The position numbers were made by a program, and so were the translations under genes. A stretch of 64,000 bases of DNA from Delphinapterus leucas. Lineage: Eukaryota > Chordata > Mammalia > Artiodactyla > Monodontidae. The notes under the pieces are model-generated. The model searched no databases. It was given only the letters and a program-made list of their open reading frames with translations, and was not told the origin of the DNA. The stretch lies in assembly GCF_002288925.2 (NCBI RefSeq), contig NW_022098076.1, positions 78,432,216 through 78,496,215 on the forward strand. Reading direction: 5' to 3'. Positions 1 through 11,720 of the stretch are shown in pieces (the stretch's first letter is position 1; each line of letters begins with the position of its first letter).

Positions 1-612
1 CTTTTGGAGTAGGTTTAGTATAGATTAACTCTTTTAGATTTTGCATGTCTGAAAACTTCTTTATCTCTCCTTCAGTTCTGAATGATAATCTTGCTGGATA
101 GAGTATTCTAGGTTGCAGGTCTTTCCCTTTCAGTACTTCAAGCGTATAAGCCACTCCCTTCTGGCTTGCAATATTTATGCCAAAAAATCAGTTGAGAGAC
201 TTATGTGGGTTCCCTTACATATGATTGTATATGACTCTTAGTTTTTCTTTTGCTGTCTTTAGAATTCTCTCTTTATCTTTAACTTTTGCCATTTTAATTA
301 TGATATGTCTTGATGTGGGCCTATTTGTGTTCATCTTTTTTTGGGACCATCTGTGCTTCCTGTACCTGGATACCTGTTTCCTTCTTCAGCCTGGGGAAGT
401 TTTCAGCCATAATTTCATTAAATACATTTTGACTCTCTTCTCTCTCTCTCTTCTCCTTCTGGGACCCCTATAAATGCAAATCTTGGTATGTTTGATGTTA
501 TCCCAAAGATCTCTTATACTGTTCTTATTTTTTTAATTTGTTTTCTTTTTGCTATTCTGATTGAGTGATTTCCATTATTCTATCTTCCAGATCACTTATG
601 TGTCCTCCTATG
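1..612 (-). mobile_element. L1 fragment (ORF1 end / inter-ORF region), cut by window edge
   Basis: This stretch is collinear with 26740-27260 of the full-length L1 further right: the same order of phrases about the ORF1 C-terminus (for example CCACTCCCTTCTGGCTTGC and TCTGGGACCCCTATAA) appears in both. It is therefore an L1 in antisense orientation that begins left of the window. It is more diverged than the 22-29 kb copy, so it is probably an older subfamily. No intact frame remains. Confidence 0.8.
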
Positions 613-754
613 AAAGTGGGGTGGAAATTTGATTTTCTGCCAATAGATGTTAAAAACAATAGATTTGTTCTTTTTAAAAACATGTTTTGAGTAGTCTCCA
701 CTTGATTGGTATCTCGAATTCTGGGCAAAGCACTATTAGGGGTTACAAATCCAG

Positions 755-1020
755 CAATAGAGGCAGCAATCGCACCTCATTAAAAACAGCAAATGTAAAA
801 GGCCCTGAGGGAAGAATGTGTGTTGTGTTCTAGGAACAGGAAAAAAAGAATAGTGTGCCTAGACCATAATGGACAGTAGAGAGAATGGTACCAGAGGAGG
901 TAGATCACTGAGGTGGACCAGATCGTACAGGGCTTTGGAAGCCACAACAGGTGTTTGGATTTTATTCCAAATAAGATGGGAAGTCTTTAAGGATTTTGAT
1001 GACAGGCAATGCTATGATTT
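755..1020 (-). mobile_element. L2-like LINE fragment
   Basis: The plus strand reads as the complement of the L2 3' region: AAAGGCCCTGAGGG, then a stretch about a registering gland-like run GGGCTTTGGAAGCCA, then GATTTTATTCCAAATAAGATGGGAAG. The order and wording match what I know of ancient L2 copies in mammals. It is strongly diverged and has no open frame. The boundaries are approximate. Confidence 0.5.
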
Positions 1021-1254
1021 GTGACATCTGAGTGTGTGCTTATATCTTGGCCAATTTTTTACAACATAATTTAATAATAATTCAGCAGTTTGATTTTGAT
1101 GCCCTTAAAATTTTACAAGACCATATAAAATTTTCTATGCTATTCAGCATTCAATAGTACTAATACATGCCTTTATTTACTTATTTATTGAGTTGAACCT
1201 ATTTAATAACTCAACAAACAATTTTAAAACAAGTTGTTTGTTACTACCTATTGA

Positions 1255-1294
<40 letters not shown>

Positions 1295-2366
1295 GTACAC
1301 ATATGGTTTTCTTGAATTCTTTAGATGTTCCCCTTAAACATTTAACAAGCCAGTTGTAGCCTAGTGCTGTAAAAACTGGTGTTAACAGCTCCATCATCAA
1401 AATTTTTCTTAACCTTAAAATATTCTTATAGAAATAGCCCTCTCACTTTTGGGCTAAAATATCAATATGACCAATAAATATTCATTTTATGTTGCAAACT
1501 TGGAAAACATAATTGAGCAAATACATTTTAATAGGCCTGTACTTATTCAGTTGGAATAAGAAATTGCCTATGTGTTATGAATGGTGGGGTCACAAGGATA
1601 TTTGGCTCCTTCAAATATCCTTAATTTGGAGCAGTCAGGGAGCTAGTGTGCACCTTAAAGTTTATTTTTGCACTATAATAGAATAGAGAACGAATTACTT
1701 ACGGTTACTTAAGTTATTAAGATATCTTTTTCTAGGACAGCACCAGATCCTGAGATGCTAGGAAAATTATCTTTTGTAGGGAGAGACTTTTGAAATATAC
1801 GATTATAGGCACAAGAGTAAAAGGAAGGGAAGGGCATGTAGGGGATTCTGCCTACCTCACACTTTGCCAAATTTGGCCTTACCTTTTGCAATATTTAGGA
1901 GTCATTTAATTTTTTAGTTACCAGTTACCTTCATGGATTTAATTGCCTTGATGAGGTTCAATTTCTTCTTAATATTATCAGTATTGCAAAACATTTTAAT
2001 GTACATTTCACGGCTATCCATCAGCAACATGCTTCTTATTTCAAAAGTAACACTATATTTTTATGTGAATTATAGTTGGTGACACCTCAAACTAGTTTTG
2101 AAGATTCAATTAAAGTAATCAAGATTATAGAAAAATTTCCCAACTATTTTGTAAATCAGAAAGGTATTTCGGGATATTAGTAAGAATAATTACATTAATT
2201 TAGAGATAATACTAAGTATTTTGGTTTGGAAATCCAAGATTATGAGATCAGGACAAAAGGTTCTTTTTTTTGTCATTGTTGGGTAATATCTGCTGTTTAC
2301 TTTCAAAATAGAGACTAAGATTATGTGGAAAGTATGTTAACTATTTCTTAAAGGGAACTTATTAAA
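1021..2366. other. low-copy AT-rich sequence with one microsatellite
   Basis: Apart from the (CA)n tract at 1259-1287 I see no repeat, gene or RNA signature in this stretch. Confidence 0.5.
1259..1287. repeat. (CA)n microsatellite
   Basis: An uninterrupted AC dinucleotide run is followed by a short (TA)n run and GTACACATATG. It is a likely length-polymorphic locus. Confidence 0.95.
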
Positions 2367-2379
2367 AGTGATTAACTTT

Positions 2380-2580
2380 GGGCTTCCCTGGTGGCGCAGT
2401 GGTTGGGAGTCCGCCTGCCGATGCAGGGGACACGGGTTCGTGCCCCCGTCCGGGAAGATCCCACATGCCGCGGAGCGGCTGGGCCCGTGAGCCATGGCCG
2501 CTGAGCCTGCGCGTCCGGAGCCTGTGCTCCGCCACGGGAGAGGCCACAACAGTGAGAGGCCCGCGTACCACCAAAAAAAA
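2380..2580 (+). mobile_element. CHR-2-type tRNA-derived SINE
   Basis: The element starts GGGCTTCCCTGGTGGCGCAG and contains the pol III A-box (TGGCGCAGTGG) and B-box (GGTTCGTGCCC), then the GC-rich body and an oligo-A tail. It is flanked by the direct repeat AGTGATTAA at 2367-2375 and 2581-2589, taken as the target-site duplication. It is non-autonomous and depends on L1 machinery in trans. Confidence 0.93.
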
Positions 2581-2589
2581 AGTGATTAA

Positions 2590-3034
2590 TGTGAATATAA
2601 TTCTAAGATCGAAGTGTGAGGAATATCTTTTGTTTGTTATCTTTTCTCCTCACTTGATATCACGTGATTAAATACAGGACTGAAACTGGAACCAATAAAT
2701 ATATTTTTTGGATTTTATGACTTCATGTGGTTAGATCTGTGACTGATACAATAAATTAGCATCAATACCAATTTTGCCTTCAATTTCAAAAAATGTAAGT
2801 ATTCTCATTGATAGGAAAATGTTGACTTTTTCTATGTAAGATAGAACAAAAGAGAATTCATTTATTAATTAACTCATTAGTATTTCAAAGAATGTTAACC
2901 ACTAGTAATAAATGAATACACTTAACTGTGTGAAGGTGAGTTTCCTTCTCTTTTCTAGACACTAGAGCATCACAAAGTCAAGTGGCAGGTGGCTTGAGAG
3001 TTCTGTCACAGACATTTTACACAGCAACTATGAA
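2590..3034. other. low-copy sequence, nothing recognised
   Basis: AT-rich sequence between a SINE and an LTR. I see no gene or repeat signature. Confidence 0.5.
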
Positions 3035-3553
3035 CGAAAATTGCTGCACAAAAAAAATTACCCCAAAACTCAGTTTTAAACAAGGATCATTTATTGTATC
3101 ACACAGTTTCTAAGGGTCAGGGAACTGGAAGCAGCTTAGTTGGGTAGTTCTGCCTGGGGGGCGTCTCGTAGGGTTGCAGTGAATATGTTAGCCAGGGCTA
3201 TAGACATCTGAAGGGTTGACTGGGTCTGGGCACCCAGTTCTAGGAAGATTAACTCACATGGAAGTTGTCTGGAGACCTTTGTTTCTTGTCACATGGGCTT
3301 CTCCATAGGGCTGCCTAAGGGTCCTTAAGACATTGCAGCTGGTTTCCCCCATCTCTCTCAAAGAAAGCAAGGCAGAAGCGATAGCCTCTTTCATAACTTA
3401 GTCTGAGAAGCACCATCTTATCCCTTATGCCATGTTCTATTCGTCACCCAGACTAACCCTGAAGCAACATGGGAAGAAACTACACTGGGACAAGTATATC
3501 AGGAGGCAGAGATCATTGGGTGTCATATTGGAGGCTAAGCACCACGAAACTGA
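3035..3553 (-). mobile_element. ERVL-MaLR (MLT1-like) solo LTR, old
   Basis: Read on the minus strand it has the layout of a MaLR LTR. It starts near TCGTGGTGCTTAGCCTCC, contains a central segment resembling the MLT1 body (CTATGGAGAAGCCCATGTG), and ends with sequence like AATAAATG and TTTTGGGGTAAT. No internal retroviral sequence adjoins it, so it is a solo LTR. The exact subfamily and ends are uncertain, and I saw no clean 5-bp duplication. Confidence 0.55.
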
Positions 3554-4144
3554 AAGATAAATTGTGGGGAGATTAGTTTGGAATACATTTCCTCCCCATC
3601 TCTCTCCTTCTTCAGTATGAAGACACACAAACATTAAGGTCAGTCGTACATTAGCCACAAGCCTAAGGACACATATGCACTCATGCCCATATACAGAAAT
3701 GAGCTAATAGACAAATGGACTTATTCACCTGCAATGTAGCATATAAAATTTTCCCAAGTTCAAAACAATTAAAAAATAAAAAACTTTGATTCAGACCCTA
3801 AAAAGAATCCACAACTAAGCAAACATCACGTGCTATTTTAATAGAAAAAAATCAGGCTGGCAATCATTATTAAATTAATAGTGACATTTTTCTTAACTAA
3901 TTTTTGTTTGCTTGGTTAGCTTAAGAGTTTCTGAACATTGTAAAACATTTAAAAATTTATTTTAAGAAAATAATGATTCCCCATTTGAGCAAGTTTTTTC
4001 TGCTAATTTGCATATGGGTAAGCTCCTAGTTGGTGAGGAATAAATAAATGATCACATGAAGTCTCCATATAGAAACTTCCATACATGTTTGTTTTTGAAT
4101 GATGCATAGCAAAATGGTCTCTTAAAGAATTTTTCACTGTGAAT
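3554..4144. other. low-copy sequence, nothing recognised
   Basis: AT-rich stretch with no gene or repeat signature that I can support. Confidence 0.5.
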
Positions 4145-4147
4145 CAT

Positions 4148-4300
4148 GAATCTCCAACATCAGAATCACTAACAAAGCTTATAAAAAATGTGGATACTTG
4201 GGCCCGACTCAAATTCTACTGAATCAGAATCTCAGGAGTTGGGCTGGGAATCCACATCTCAGGTGGTACTTGTGCATATTAATGTAGTCAAGCTGTTGAT
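4148..4300 (+). mobile_element. MER5-type hAT-Charlie MITE, diverged
   Basis: The phrases CAACATCAGAATCACTAAC, ACTTGGGCCCGACTC, TACTGAATCAGAATCTCAGG and CTCAGGTGGTACTTGTGCAT occur in the order expected for the short non-autonomous hAT element MER5A. Terminal inverted repeats are too worn to define the ends. Confidence 0.55.
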
Positions 4301-5511
4301 TTTTGCAGTATATTTTCCAGATTTAGCAAAATCCTACTCCTCTTATTTGCTTGAGCCATGGCCCTCCGAGGACAAGATATCCTTGCCTGGACTTGGGCTC
4401 CATTTTATGATGTAACTATAATGCAGAATCATACTGTAGAGAAGGGTGTGTTCCTCTCCTGGGCAGAATCACAGGCCTATGTGTCCCATTGGAGGCCCTG
4501 CAGTCTCCCTCACTTTCGGTGGGAGGAGAAGGATGAAAGCTAGGACTCTGAGCATGCCTAACAAGTCAACTCAAGGCTCAATACCGTGTGTTCTTTTTAA
4601 ATGCTTTTAAATTTTTAAAGTTTCCCATTTTTCTTTAGTGGAAATATTAAAGTGCCTTTGAATAAACAGTTTCCTCTCTTTCAGAAAGTTGTGTATTTAT
4701 CTCAGTGTGGCCAATCAATGAATCCCAAAACGTTTATAATTTTTTTTTTTTACTCCTATGGGGCAATCAAAGGCTAAATTCTAAAGGATTTGGAAATGTC
4801 AACTTGTAATACAAACTGGGTTGGCCTCAGCGCCTGAGATTAGAGCCATAACTCACTGTGTTTACAAATTATATCATTTGGTCTGGTGTGCTAGCTGTAA
4901 ACTCACCGATAATTATAGTAGAGAATGAATTACAGTCAGCCTTTTTCCTTTTTTTCCTAGTGTCTGAACTGTCATGACATATGGATTCTTCATCAGTCCT
5001 CAAATCACACAGAGGGCTTCCCTAGAAGCTAGTCTTAAAATCAATAGGCAGCTAGGCTTTTAGATGAAATATGGAATTACTATAGACTTTTTAAGAGGGA
5101 GAGAAAATGATTTCACTAAATGAATCCCCTATGTTATTCCAGTCAGACGTACATGCATCTGTGATCTTTAATAGAAAGGATAAAAATATATAAGTTTCTG
5201 TTAGGTAACATACACATTTGGAAAGTCACTTTTTTCCTTCAGCTATTTGTTTTCCCTTTGTTGTTCCTTCCCAGTCAATTCTTCCCCTTTGTGTTCAAAA
5301 ATGCACTATTGTGTATCATTCTGAGGACAGAATGGTGATACTTTGTTTTTCTATCAATTGCCTCATGTACCCTCTTTATTCACCTTCACGTCTTCTCTTC
5401 CACCTGTCACTCTTCTCTCCCCCAATAATTTAGCATCCAGAGATGTGATATCTTTTTAATTTGGTCTAAACAAGAGATGCTTACTTTAAGACTGTGCAAG
5501 CAAGAGGAAGG
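4301..5511. other. low-copy sequence, nothing recognised
   Basis: No gene or transposon signature is seen. A ten-base match to a SINE head near 5013 does not continue. Confidence 0.5.
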
Positions 5512-5545
5512 TAATTTGCTGTGGGTCTTCTAGGCCGGCTGCTTC

Positions 5546-5672
5546 CCATTGCCAAGGTGTACAGTCTAAGGAATGCACAAGTCCCCAGCTGTCATACATT
5601 ACCATTGAATTTGTGGTCAAATGTGCAGTGATCTTGATTACTTCAAGAGAGTAAAGAAACATCCATTATCTG
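5546..5672 (+). repeat. inverted duplication, left arm
   Basis: This 127-base arm is the reverse complement of 6249-6375. Aligning by eye I count 8 mismatches and no gap, about 94% identity. A weaker gapped resemblance continues outward to about 5512. The arm is not A- or T-rich, lacks SINE, LINE and LTR marks, and is not a family I recognise. Its partner lies 576 bases away. Confidence 0.9.
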
Positions 5673-6248
5673 CTAATTGACAAAAAGCTTAGAATATGCA
5701 GATTTATTTTTAGAACATTGCATTGTCTCTGTATTATATTGATATAAATACAGATATAAATACCTTCATTTTTGGGAGGCTTAATAAAAGTGTCAGAAAG
5801 AGGAGTAAGAATAAAACATGATGTATTTTACTATAATAAATATGTTAGCTGACATGTGAAGAAGCATTATGTTTGTGTCCACCTGTAATGCACGTGCTTT
5901 TCTACCAATACATTGTTGAGAATTATCAGCCACCATTTTTCTGAATATCTGCCATGGATCTATACCAGACATTGTGGTCAAGGTACAGTTACAGAGTACA
6001 AATCCAGTAGAGGAAGAGGCCAACAAGATGGGGGACAAGAAGAGATGAGTCTGAAGAAAAATGTTATACATTTTTAGTAGAAATAATGATACTGTTAAAA
6101 AGTCCTTGGAAAATAATATATTTTTATATCATACTCAATATTGAGGGAATGGGGAAAGAAGTTATTACAGGGCAATAAGTTTTATCATCCTCCAATTCCA
6201 AAATGCTGTGGACTAGCTCATCAATTGGCAAGACTGGGCAGGGCCATC
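5673..6248. other. spacer between the arms of the inverted duplication
   Basis: This is 576 bases of AT-rich sequence. It contains no recognisable open frame product, and neither half continues the inverted symmetry with confidence. If the arms pair, this would be the loop. Confidence 0.6.
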
Positions 6249-6375
6249 CAGATAAGGGATGTTTCTTTACTCTCTTGAAGTAATCAAGATCACTACACTT
6301 TTGACCACAAATTCAATGGTAATGTTTGACAGCTGGGCACTTGTGCATTCCTTAGGCTGTACATTTTGGCAATGG
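6249..6375 (-). repeat. inverted duplication, right arm
   Basis: This is the reverse complement of 5546-5672, with about 8 differences in 127 positions. It starts CAGATAAGGGATG and ends GGCAATGG. Outside the arm the similarity drops to short gapped matches up to about 6409. Confidence 0.9.
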
Positions 6376-7574
6376 TGAGGGCAGCCATTTTCAGAAGCTA
6401 GCAAGTTGGATTTCCCAGCGTTCCCTCTGTCTCCATCCAGGGGTCACAGGAGCTAAAGGCTTTGCAGAGACCCAGGGAAGCAGCCTGATGGGTACAGAAC
6501 AGCTCCTTCCATGTGTTTCTTTGGGTCTCAAATTCATAGTCAGTTCTCAAACATTCAATATTTGCCAAGGCCAAGGACTGAGCTCTGTTCCCTCCCTTCC
6601 ATGCATGCATTTTATAATTTATTTTCTTCTTCAGGGGTCAATCTAGTGTTCATTATAATTTGATATAATAGATAAAAATTGTGATTTTTTTCCTTGTCCC
6701 AAAACCCTTTCCAAAAGTATGGTAATTGCCCTGTCCTATGTCAGTAGTGTAATAACAGGGACTTCATCATGTTTTATTGTGTCATTTATTTATGTGATGG
6801 GTAATGCTGGTATGTGTTTTTAAAATAATTTATCTCAAGACTACCCACTGGTGAATTTTCTTTCTCAGGCCGAAACTATTTCTTATTTGATTATCAGCTT
6901 GGTTTTTAAAATACCCTAAATCTCTCTAAACTCAATATTGCTCTATTACTTTGACTTCCTAGTTTTAAATCTATAGAAATAAAAAATGAGATAGCAGTGC
7001 TCTACCAGAACATTCTATGAATATTGATATTTCTCAAAAGTATGCTCTTATTCTTCAGGCCTACTGTAATGAAAATATGGAAAGAGCTTCTCGTTTTCTT
7101 GAAAAAAATCAATGAAAATATCAAGACAAGGCATAATGTCAAGTAAGTTCAATAATCAGACCACAGCTAACGGCTAAAAAAATCATGAGGTGGCAAGAAT
7201 GAAGTTTTATGTCTGTTCAGCTTACTAAACAAAGGGCTGACTGATCTTCAACCAAAGTGAAATAATCAAGAATTTATAGTACATCCCATCAGGCTTTCTG
7301 AAAGGTCATCTAATGAACATTTAGCATTTACTCTACTCTTCACCTTGGCCCCAAAACACCAAAAATATGCTGTAACCTATTTTACCAGGAATTCGTAGTG
7401 ATTGTGAATACAAATAAACAGAAAGCTAGAAAACACTGCAAGGAGGGAGAGCTCTTCCTTTACACTGGGGATATGAGAAGAGAAGGACGTTGAGAATATA
7501 GCTGGACACAAAGGTGAGGACAGGATGGAAGCTGTGGAGTGATCCATACCCCTCGATAAAAAGGCAAGTTCGTT
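6376..7574. other. low-copy sequence, nothing recognised
   Basis: No gene, RNA or repeat that I can support. Confidence 0.5.
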
Positions 7575-7585
7575 CCAGAATTCTT

Positions 7586-7792
7586 TTTTTTTTTTTTTTT
7601 TTGCTCTACGCGGGCCTCTCACTGCTGTGGCCTCTCCCGTTGCAGAGCACAGGCTCTGGATGCGCAGGCTCAGCGGCCATGGCTCACGGGCCCAGCCGCT
7701 CCGCGGCATGTGGGATCTTCCCGGACCGGGGCACGAACCCGTGTCCTCTGCATCGGCAGGCGGACTCTCAACCACTGCGCCACCAGGGAAGC
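7586..7792 (-). mobile_element. CHR-2-type tRNA-derived SINE
   Basis: The oligo-T run at the left is the poly-A tail on the minus strand, and the head GGGCTTCCCTGGTGGCGCAG reads leftward from about 7792. The perfect 11-base duplication CCAGAATTCTT at 7575-7585 and 7793-7803 brackets it exactly, so both boundaries are firm. Confidence 0.96.
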
Positions 7793-7803
7793 CCAGAATT
7801 CTT

Positions 7804-8184
7804 AAATAGGGATCACCAGAGACCCAGAGCTAGACTGCTCTCAGGACAGAGATAATCCTGAGGCTTGATTTTATTAAATCACCTTAGGCCTATTTGCAGA
7901 ATTGGCTGCACAAATAACTTGGAGGAGATGCTTATATTAGAAAATACAGATACCAAGTGAAACATGTTTCCTATTCTGCTTATCACGGTGGTCCAAATTC
8001 CGTCACTATTGATTACTGCCTGAAATGCTGAGTTGTTGCAGATAGCAAGGTGCTGGGGAGTACAGAAGGGACAACGTACATAAAAGGTTGATTAAAAAGT
8101 CGATGACCTATTTAATAAGCACCTACCACTTCAACATGGTTGTGTTGGAGGTGGGGTGAGGGATACCAGGTTGAATTTAATTTT
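7804..8184. other. low-copy sequence, nothing recognised
   Basis: No gene or repeat signature seen. Confidence 0.5.
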
Positions 8185-8310
8185 TTTTTTTATCAAATGA
8201 ACATTTACTGAGTACCCCCTATGCATACCATACATTGTGTTAACAGATAGAAGGATCAAATGATAAAATACAACTCCAGCCCTAGACAAGCTTTAACTTT
8301 TAAGATTCTT
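8185..8310 (-). mobile_element. L2-like 3' end fragment
   Basis: The text TGAACATTTACTGAGTACCC followed by ATACATTGTGTTA and an interval ending in CCAGCCCTAGACAAGCTTTA is the complement of the L2 3' end. The copy is short and diverged. Confidence 0.45.
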
Positions 8311-8640
8311 TCTTAATTTCCATATTAAAGTGACCAATGAGCAGAGTCTAAAATATTCATTTATTATTGTCTTCAATCTTAGCATAAATATGTTCTTTTG
8401 CCCCTACCCAATAACATCTCTCACACACATACCATTTGTGTCTGAACTCCTTTAAGCCTTTTATCAAGGTCTTCTTCTAAGGTCTGTGTCTATCTTTATT
8501 ATTAACGGAGGGATAGGGGTTGAATAGAGATAGGACTGATTAGCACTGCCAATTCCCTCCTTCAGGACCTTCTCCCTATGGATTGCTGAAACCTAGCCCT
8601 TCTGCCACTGTTTTGTTTTTGTTTTTAAGACTTCATATTT

Positions 8641-8757
8641 GGGACTCCTCTGGTGGTCCAGTGGTTAAGACTCTGTGTTTCCACTGCAGGGAGCACAGGT
8701 TTGATCTCTGGTTGGGGAACTAGGATCCCACATCCCTCACAACCAAAAAAAAAAAAA
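8641..8757 (+). mobile_element. CHR-1-type short tRNA-derived SINE
   Basis: This is a short element of about 117 bases. It has an A-box-like GTGGTCCAGTGG, a B-box-like GGTTTGATCTC, GGGGAACTAGGATCCCACAT and an A-tail. Its target duplication AAGACTTCAT is present at 8627-8636 and 8758-8767. It is more diverged than the CHR-2 copy 52 bases downstream, as expected of an older family. Confidence 0.85.
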
Positions 8758-8809
8758 AAGACTTCATTTTTTAGAGCAATTTTAGGTTTAAAACAAAATT
8801 AAAAGGGAG

Positions 8810-9019
8810 AGGGGCTTCCCTGGTGGCGCAGTGGTTGAGATTCCGCCTGCCGATGCAGGGGACACGGGTTCGTGCCCCGGTCGGGGAAAATCCCACATGC
8901 TGCGGAGCGGCTGGGCCCGTGAGCCGTGGCCGCTGGGCCTGCGCGTCTGGAGCCTGTGCTCCGCGGTGGGAGGGGCCACAGCGGTGGGAGGCCCGTGTAC
9001 CGCAAAAAAAAAAAAAAAA
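8810..9019 (+). mobile_element. CHR-2-type tRNA-derived SINE
   Basis: Complete copy with A-box TGGCGCAGTGG at 8824-8834 and B-box GGTTCGTGCCC at 8867-8877, ending in a run of 22 A. A perfect 15-base duplication, AAAATTAAAAGGGAG, lies at 8795-8809 and 9020-9034. It is inserted in the 3' UTR of the old antisense L1. Confidence 0.97.
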
Positions 9020-9882
9020 AAAATTAAAAGGGAGGTATGGAGATTTCCCATATATTCCCTGCCCCCGCACATGCATAACTTCCCCCATTATGAACATCAC
9101 TCAACAAAAGGATAATTCTTTTTTTTAAACCAAGGATGAACCTACATTGACACATCATAATCACCCAAAGTCTGTAGTTTATCTTGAGATTCACTCTTGG
9201 TGTTGTACATTCTATGGGTTTGGACGAAAGTATAACAGCAAAAATCCACCATTATAATATCATACAGAGTATTTCCACTGCCCTCAAAATCCTCTGTGTT
9301 CTGCCTATTCATCTCTACATACTCCCTAACCCCTGGCAACCACTGATCCTTTTGCTCCCTCCATAGTTTTGACTTTTCCAGAATATCATAAAATTGGAAT
9401 CATATAGTATATAGGCTTTTCACATTGTCTTCTTTCATTTAGTGATATGTATTTAAATTTCTTCCATGTCTTTTCATGGCTTGAAAGCTCATTTCTTTTT
9501 AGTGAAGAATAATATTCCATTGTCTGGATGTAACACAGTTTATTTATCCATTCACCTACTGAAAGACATCTTGGTTACTTCCAAATTTTGACAATTATGA
9601 AAAACTGCTTATAAACACCCTTGTGCAAGTTTTTGCGATTTCAGTTCCTTTTGGTGAATACCAAGGAGTGTGATTGATGAATCATTTGATAAGAGTCTGG
9701 TTAGTTTTGTGAGAAATGCTACACTGTATTCCAAAGTGGCTGTATCATTTTGTATCCCACCAGCAATGTATGAGAATTCCAGTTGTTCCATATCCTCTAG
9801 CATTTGGTGTTGTCAGTGTCCTGGATTTGGGCCATTCTAACTGGTATGTAGTTGTATCTCATTGTTGTGTAAATGCCCCTGT

Positions 9883-11369
9883 TTTTTTAAATGCTTTAAA
9901 AGTAGAAGAAACTTCACAGAAGAGAAGGTGTTCTGAGCAGTGTCTGTCTTCTAGCCATCTAGAAAATAGAATTATCATACCTCCATATTCCAATGCACAC
10001 AATGTACAACCTAGGTAACAATTTTGCTGAAAGTTGCTTGAAGTTCCATAGGAGGGAAAAGCTAATGAGAGCAGCCGAAAACAAGTTGCTAGTGTTCCAG
10101 ATAGAAAGGAGAAAGTTATGTGCCTTATTGGAGATAACAAAAATGTTGATTTCAGGGTCTAAGCATGGTGAGTTGATCGGCAATTATTTCATAAATAATC
10201 ATTCTATTTTCTTTTATTCTTCTCTTCTCTCACTTCTCATAAACCTCTACCAGGGAGAGGATGGCTCATAATATAGACACAAGCTACAAATCAGCTATGG
10301 GTATCTAAGATAATAAAAGTGCTTTGTAAATTGTAAAATAGTACCAAAATGTTAACATGATTATTATATTCACAAATGGGACACGGGAAAAAGGAAGAGT
10401 TTTGACCCTGCAGAGGAGAGACATAACCACTTCAGAGCTATGGCAAGATGAATTCAGATATGTAGTTGTTCTTTTCTAAATAATAGAATACAGAGTTGGA
10501 GACACAACATAACCAATTCAATTTAAAAAATAAAGATCAATGAAAAGCAAGCTCTCTGTGCCATGTTCATCAAGGTCAAGGTGGCTGGAGCCCTGCACTC
10601 CAGGTGGTAATTCTGAGTTACTTTTCAGCTTCCACCATGCTATTCAGCCTGAGCTAGTCTCCATTCCTTAGGCTGAAGGGTTTTAAACCCAATTAAAATT
10701 AAGAATCACCAGAGAAAGTGTAACTCCTCTACTCATTAGCAGTAAGTTACTCTGAATGTGACTGGAGAATCTAAAAAGGTTAACTGAAGGGCAAGGGGAT
10801 GAAAGGATACAATGGGGTCAATACAGCATCCTTGGCTCTAGGAAGGAGGGCCAACGTGAATGATGCAGAAGTGTGGTCCTTGCTCTTGGCCAGTTTTCCT
10901 CAGATCAGTGCAGGGCATCTATGTGTAGGGACAGTATGTTCAGGCTTATATAGGAATGTGCACAGCGATATCTGGGGCCTTAAAAATTCAAGAGAAAGTG
11001 TTAAGACTTAAAAGGCACTGAGGGACATAGAAGATAGGACAATTGGGCATTGAAAAAACACTCCCTTAAGAATGTAAGTCTAGAAAAATTGGATGCATGG
11101 TATTTTATATTTTCACTTTATTATCTTCTGAATGTGAGTGAGCAAGGAATACTTGAGGAAATTGAAATACTTGGTCAATGAATATTAGCATTTATCTAAT
11201 TTCTTGGTCCCTTACGATTTTCTTCTGGAATTCAGACAATTCCCTGTGTCAAGTATTTTGGCAAATTTCTTAATTGGTTCTTTTCTAGTTTTAATTTTTG
11301 CAGCTGGCAAGTGTTTTTTGCCAACTCCCTGTGGTAAAAACAGCCAGCTGCCCTGGAGATCTCCCCTTC
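9883..11369. other. low-copy sequence, nothing recognised
   Basis: No gene or repeat signature that I can support. Short open frames overlap on both strands here without any recognisable product. Confidence 0.5.
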
Positions 11370-11720
11370 CTAGTGAAGAGCCGTTGCCAGGAGATGGCTG
11401 TCCTACCAGAATCTACATGTCCGAGTCTCATTCCTAGCATTTAAGAAGTAAGGTCACGTGTCTGAGTTCTGGTCAGTGAAGTATGGGCAGAATCGATGAT
11501 CACTATTTGTAAGTCTGGCCATGTAAAACAAAACTACGTGTACAATCCTCTACTCTTTTCTCATGCCAGATGGATGCTGCCTCCCAGGATAACCTCTGGA
11601 ACCATGTGTTGAAGGTTTGGTCAGTCTGGAGCCCTCTGTCCTGAATTCCAGCTGTGGATTGGACTTCCTGTGAGCAAAAAAAATTCTCTATTTAAAGTCA
11701 TTTGTGTCCTGCTTATGATA
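11370..11720 (+). mobile_element. MaLR/ERVL-like LTR, very diverged
   Basis: The run GGTCACGTGTCTGAGTTCTG, then GTCAGTGAAGTATGGGCAGA, then CTCTTTTCTCATGCCAGATG, GGAACCATGTGTTGAAGG and GGAGCCCTCTGTCCTGAA resembles the body of old ERVL-related LTRs. The 3' end and termini are not resolvable. It could be another class of ancient repeat. Confidence 0.35.

Larger units (their letters stand above)
8611..9882 (-). mobile_element. old L1 (L1M-type) 3' part, antisense, carrying two SINEs
   Basis: From the T-rich left end the plus strand reads as the complement of a mammalian L1M 3' end. After the SINEs come CATTATGAACATCACTCAAC, CTACATTGACACATCATAAT, GTTGTACATTCTATGGGTTT, CCTGGCAACCACTGATCC, TAATATTCCATTGTCTGGAT and GGCCATTCTAACTGGTATG, in the expected order. 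The element is split by a CHR-1-type SINE (8641-8757) and a CHR-2 SINE (8810-9019). All ORF2 remnants are degenerate. Confidence 0.88.

Noticed and set aside
2380..2450. tRNA-like A- and B-boxes at the SINE heads, possible tRNA genes
   Set aside because: They are parts of CHR SINEs with A-tails and target duplications, and no functional cloverleaf with a proper acceptor stem follows.
5010..5030. GGGCTTCCCT resembling a SINE head
   Set aside because: The match ends after ten bases, and no boxes or tail follow.
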